A DNA stretch of 6,043 nucleotides from Betaproteobacteria bacterium (GTDB taxonomy: Bacteria > Pseudomonadota > Gammaproteobacteria > Burkholderiales > Usitatibacteraceae). A program made the position numbers and the translations under genes. Location of the stretch: contig PQAI01000112.1 of the NCBI GenBank assembly GCA_003105245.1, forward strand, positions 539 through 6,581. The letters run 5' to 3'. The notes beneath the pieces were generated by a model. That model ran no database searches. It saw only the letters and a list, made by a program, of their open reading frames with translations, and was not told the origin of the DNA. Below, piece by piece: positions 5,240-6,043 of this stretch (position 1 is the stretch's first letter; each line of letters starts with the position of its first letter).

Positions 5240-6043
5240 ATGGGTCTCGTCGACCGCGTCAAGAACATCCTGCTCACCCCCAAGACCGAATGGCCGGTCA
5301 TCGAAGCGGAGAGCTCATCCACGGGCGACCTGATGGGCGGCTACGTCGCCCCGCTCGCCGGCATCGCCGTGCTGTGCGGCTTCGTGGGCCATTCCATCGT
5401 GGGGATGAGCATGCCCTTCGTGGGCACGTACCGCATCCCCATCATCGCCGGCATCTCGATGGCCGTCTTCTCCTTCGCGATGGCCTTCGTCGGCATCTTC
5501 ATCCTCTCGCTCATCATCAACGCGCTCGCACCCACCTTCGGCGGGGAGAAGAACCCCGCCCAGGCGATGAAGGTGGCGGTCTACTCGTACACGCCGGCGT
5601 GGATCGCCGGGGTGCTCGGCATCATCCCGGCCCTGGGACTCATCGGCGTGCTGGTCTCGCTCTACGGCCTGTACCTCCTCTACCTGGGGCTGCCGCGCCT
5701 CATGAAGAACCCGGAGGAGAAGTCGATCGGCTACACGGCGGTCGTCGTGATCTGCGCCATCGTGATCGGCTTCGTGATCTCGCTCATGGCGGGCGGCATC
5801 ATGGCCCTCACCGGCGGCGGCATGGGCATGATGGGGGCGATGTCCGGCGGCGGGTCCTCCGCGGTCACCTTCGACAAGGACTCGCCGATGGGCAAGCTCG
5901 AGGACTTCGGCAAGAAGATGGAGGAGGCGGGCAAGAAGATGGAGGCCGCGCAGAAGAGCGGCGACCCGCAGAAACAGATGCAGGCGGCCATGGAGGGCCT
6001 GGGCGCGGCGCTCGGCGGCGGCAAGCGCTTCGAGCCGGTGGGC
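5240..6043 (+). CDS. Yip1-family integral membrane protein with C-terminal extension (cut by window edge)
   Basis: 268 residues are visible and no stop is reached. The opening MGLVDRVKNILLTPKTEWPVI is the typical start of bacterial Yip1-domain proteins. About five hydrophobic segments follow, near 33-54, 66-96, 118-132, 133-151 and 166-190; the conserved-looking stretch AMKVAVYSYTPAWIAGVLG (109-127) lies at the start of the third. After the last segment comes a Gly/Met-rich hinge (192-205, GGGMGMMGAMSGGG). A soluble, charged extension then carries a repeated heptad, GKKMEEA-GKKMEAA, likely helical, and continues to the edge (FEPVG). Bacterial Yip1-domain proteins usually end soon after the last membrane helix, so the tail of at least 60 residues is notable. 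The ATG at 5240 has AGGGA ending 9 bases upstream. The role is unknown; eukaryotic Yip1 proteins act in vesicle traffic, which does not transfer to bacteria. No partner gene is visible. Confidence 0.88.
   Translation, partial: MGLVDRVKNILLTPKTEWPVIEAESSSTGDLMGGYVAPLAGIAVLCGFVGHSIVGMSMPFVGTYRIPIIAGISMAVFSFAMAFVGIFILSLIINALAPTFGGEKNPAQAMKVAVYSYTPAWIAGVLGIIPALGLIGVLVSLYGLYLLYLGLPRLMKNPEEKSIGYTAVVVICAIVIGFVISLMAGGIMALTGGGMGMMGAMSGGGSSAVTFDKDSPMGKLEDFGKKMEEAGKKMEAAQKSGDPQKQMQAAMEGLGAALGGGKRFEPVG
5909..5945 (+). repeat. 16-bp tandem direct repeat with 21-bp period inside the Yip1 gene tail
   Basis: GGCAAGAAGATGGAGG appears at 5909-5924 and 5930-5945. The 21-bp period equals seven codons and encodes GKKMEEA then GKKMEAA, so this is a heptad duplication within the C-terminal helix. 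It probably arose by tandem duplication or is kept by selection for a coiled coil or amphipathic helix. Confidence 0.75.

Noticed and set aside
5097..5333. 78-codon plus-strand frame overlapping the Yip1 gene start
   Set aside because: It is Arg/Ser-rich, has no ribosome site, and overlaps the well-supported Yip1 start in another frame.
1..6043. CRISPR arrays, transposons, phage genes, tRNA or rRNA
   Set aside because: Reading both strands I saw no regularly spaced repeats, terminal inverted repeats with a transposase, or RNA gene signature.

Overview
The window is very GC-rich, and third codon positions are almost always G or C. The gene families point to a proteobacterium, most likely a betaproteobacterium (Burkholderiales or a relative). 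These families are a Bug/TctC-type periplasmic binding protein, an MlaF-type ABC ATPase with the long C-terminal tail of that group, a Yip1-family membrane protein, and a TerB-DUF697 protein. The assignment is inferred from family distribution; no marker gene is present.

Six protein genes fill almost the whole window, and their strands alternate strictly (-, +, -, +, -, +). From left to right: (1) a Bug/TctC substrate-binding protein on the minus strand, cut by the left edge (1-695); (2) a TerB-like plus DUF697-like protein on the plus strand (839-1768); (3) an MlaF-type ABC ATPase on the minus strand (1765-2610); (4) a NYN-domain putative ribonuclease with a C-terminal OST-HTH/LOTUS-like domain on the plus strand (2650-3486); (5) an Asp-box (BNR) beta-propeller lipoprotein on the minus strand (3483-5078); (6) a Yip1-family membrane protein with a Lys/Met-rich C-terminal extension on the plus strand, cut by the right edge (5240-6043).

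Because strands alternate, no two genes here share an operon. The three divergent gaps (143, 39 and 161 bp) must hold, or overlap, the start signals for both flanking genes. Both convergent junctions have the same form: the two stop codons interlock in one palindromic CTAG, so the coding regions overlap by 4 bp and leave no room for an intergenic terminator.

The genes do not form an obvious pathway. This looks like a compact chromosomal housekeeping or accessory stretch of single-gene units. I see no phage, transposon, CRISPR, RNA gene or recognisable defence island. The points most worth checking are the tyrosine in place of the H-loop histidine in the MlaF-type ATPase, the absence of its usual permease partner, the NYN-LOTUS protein, and the repeated interlocked-stop layout.
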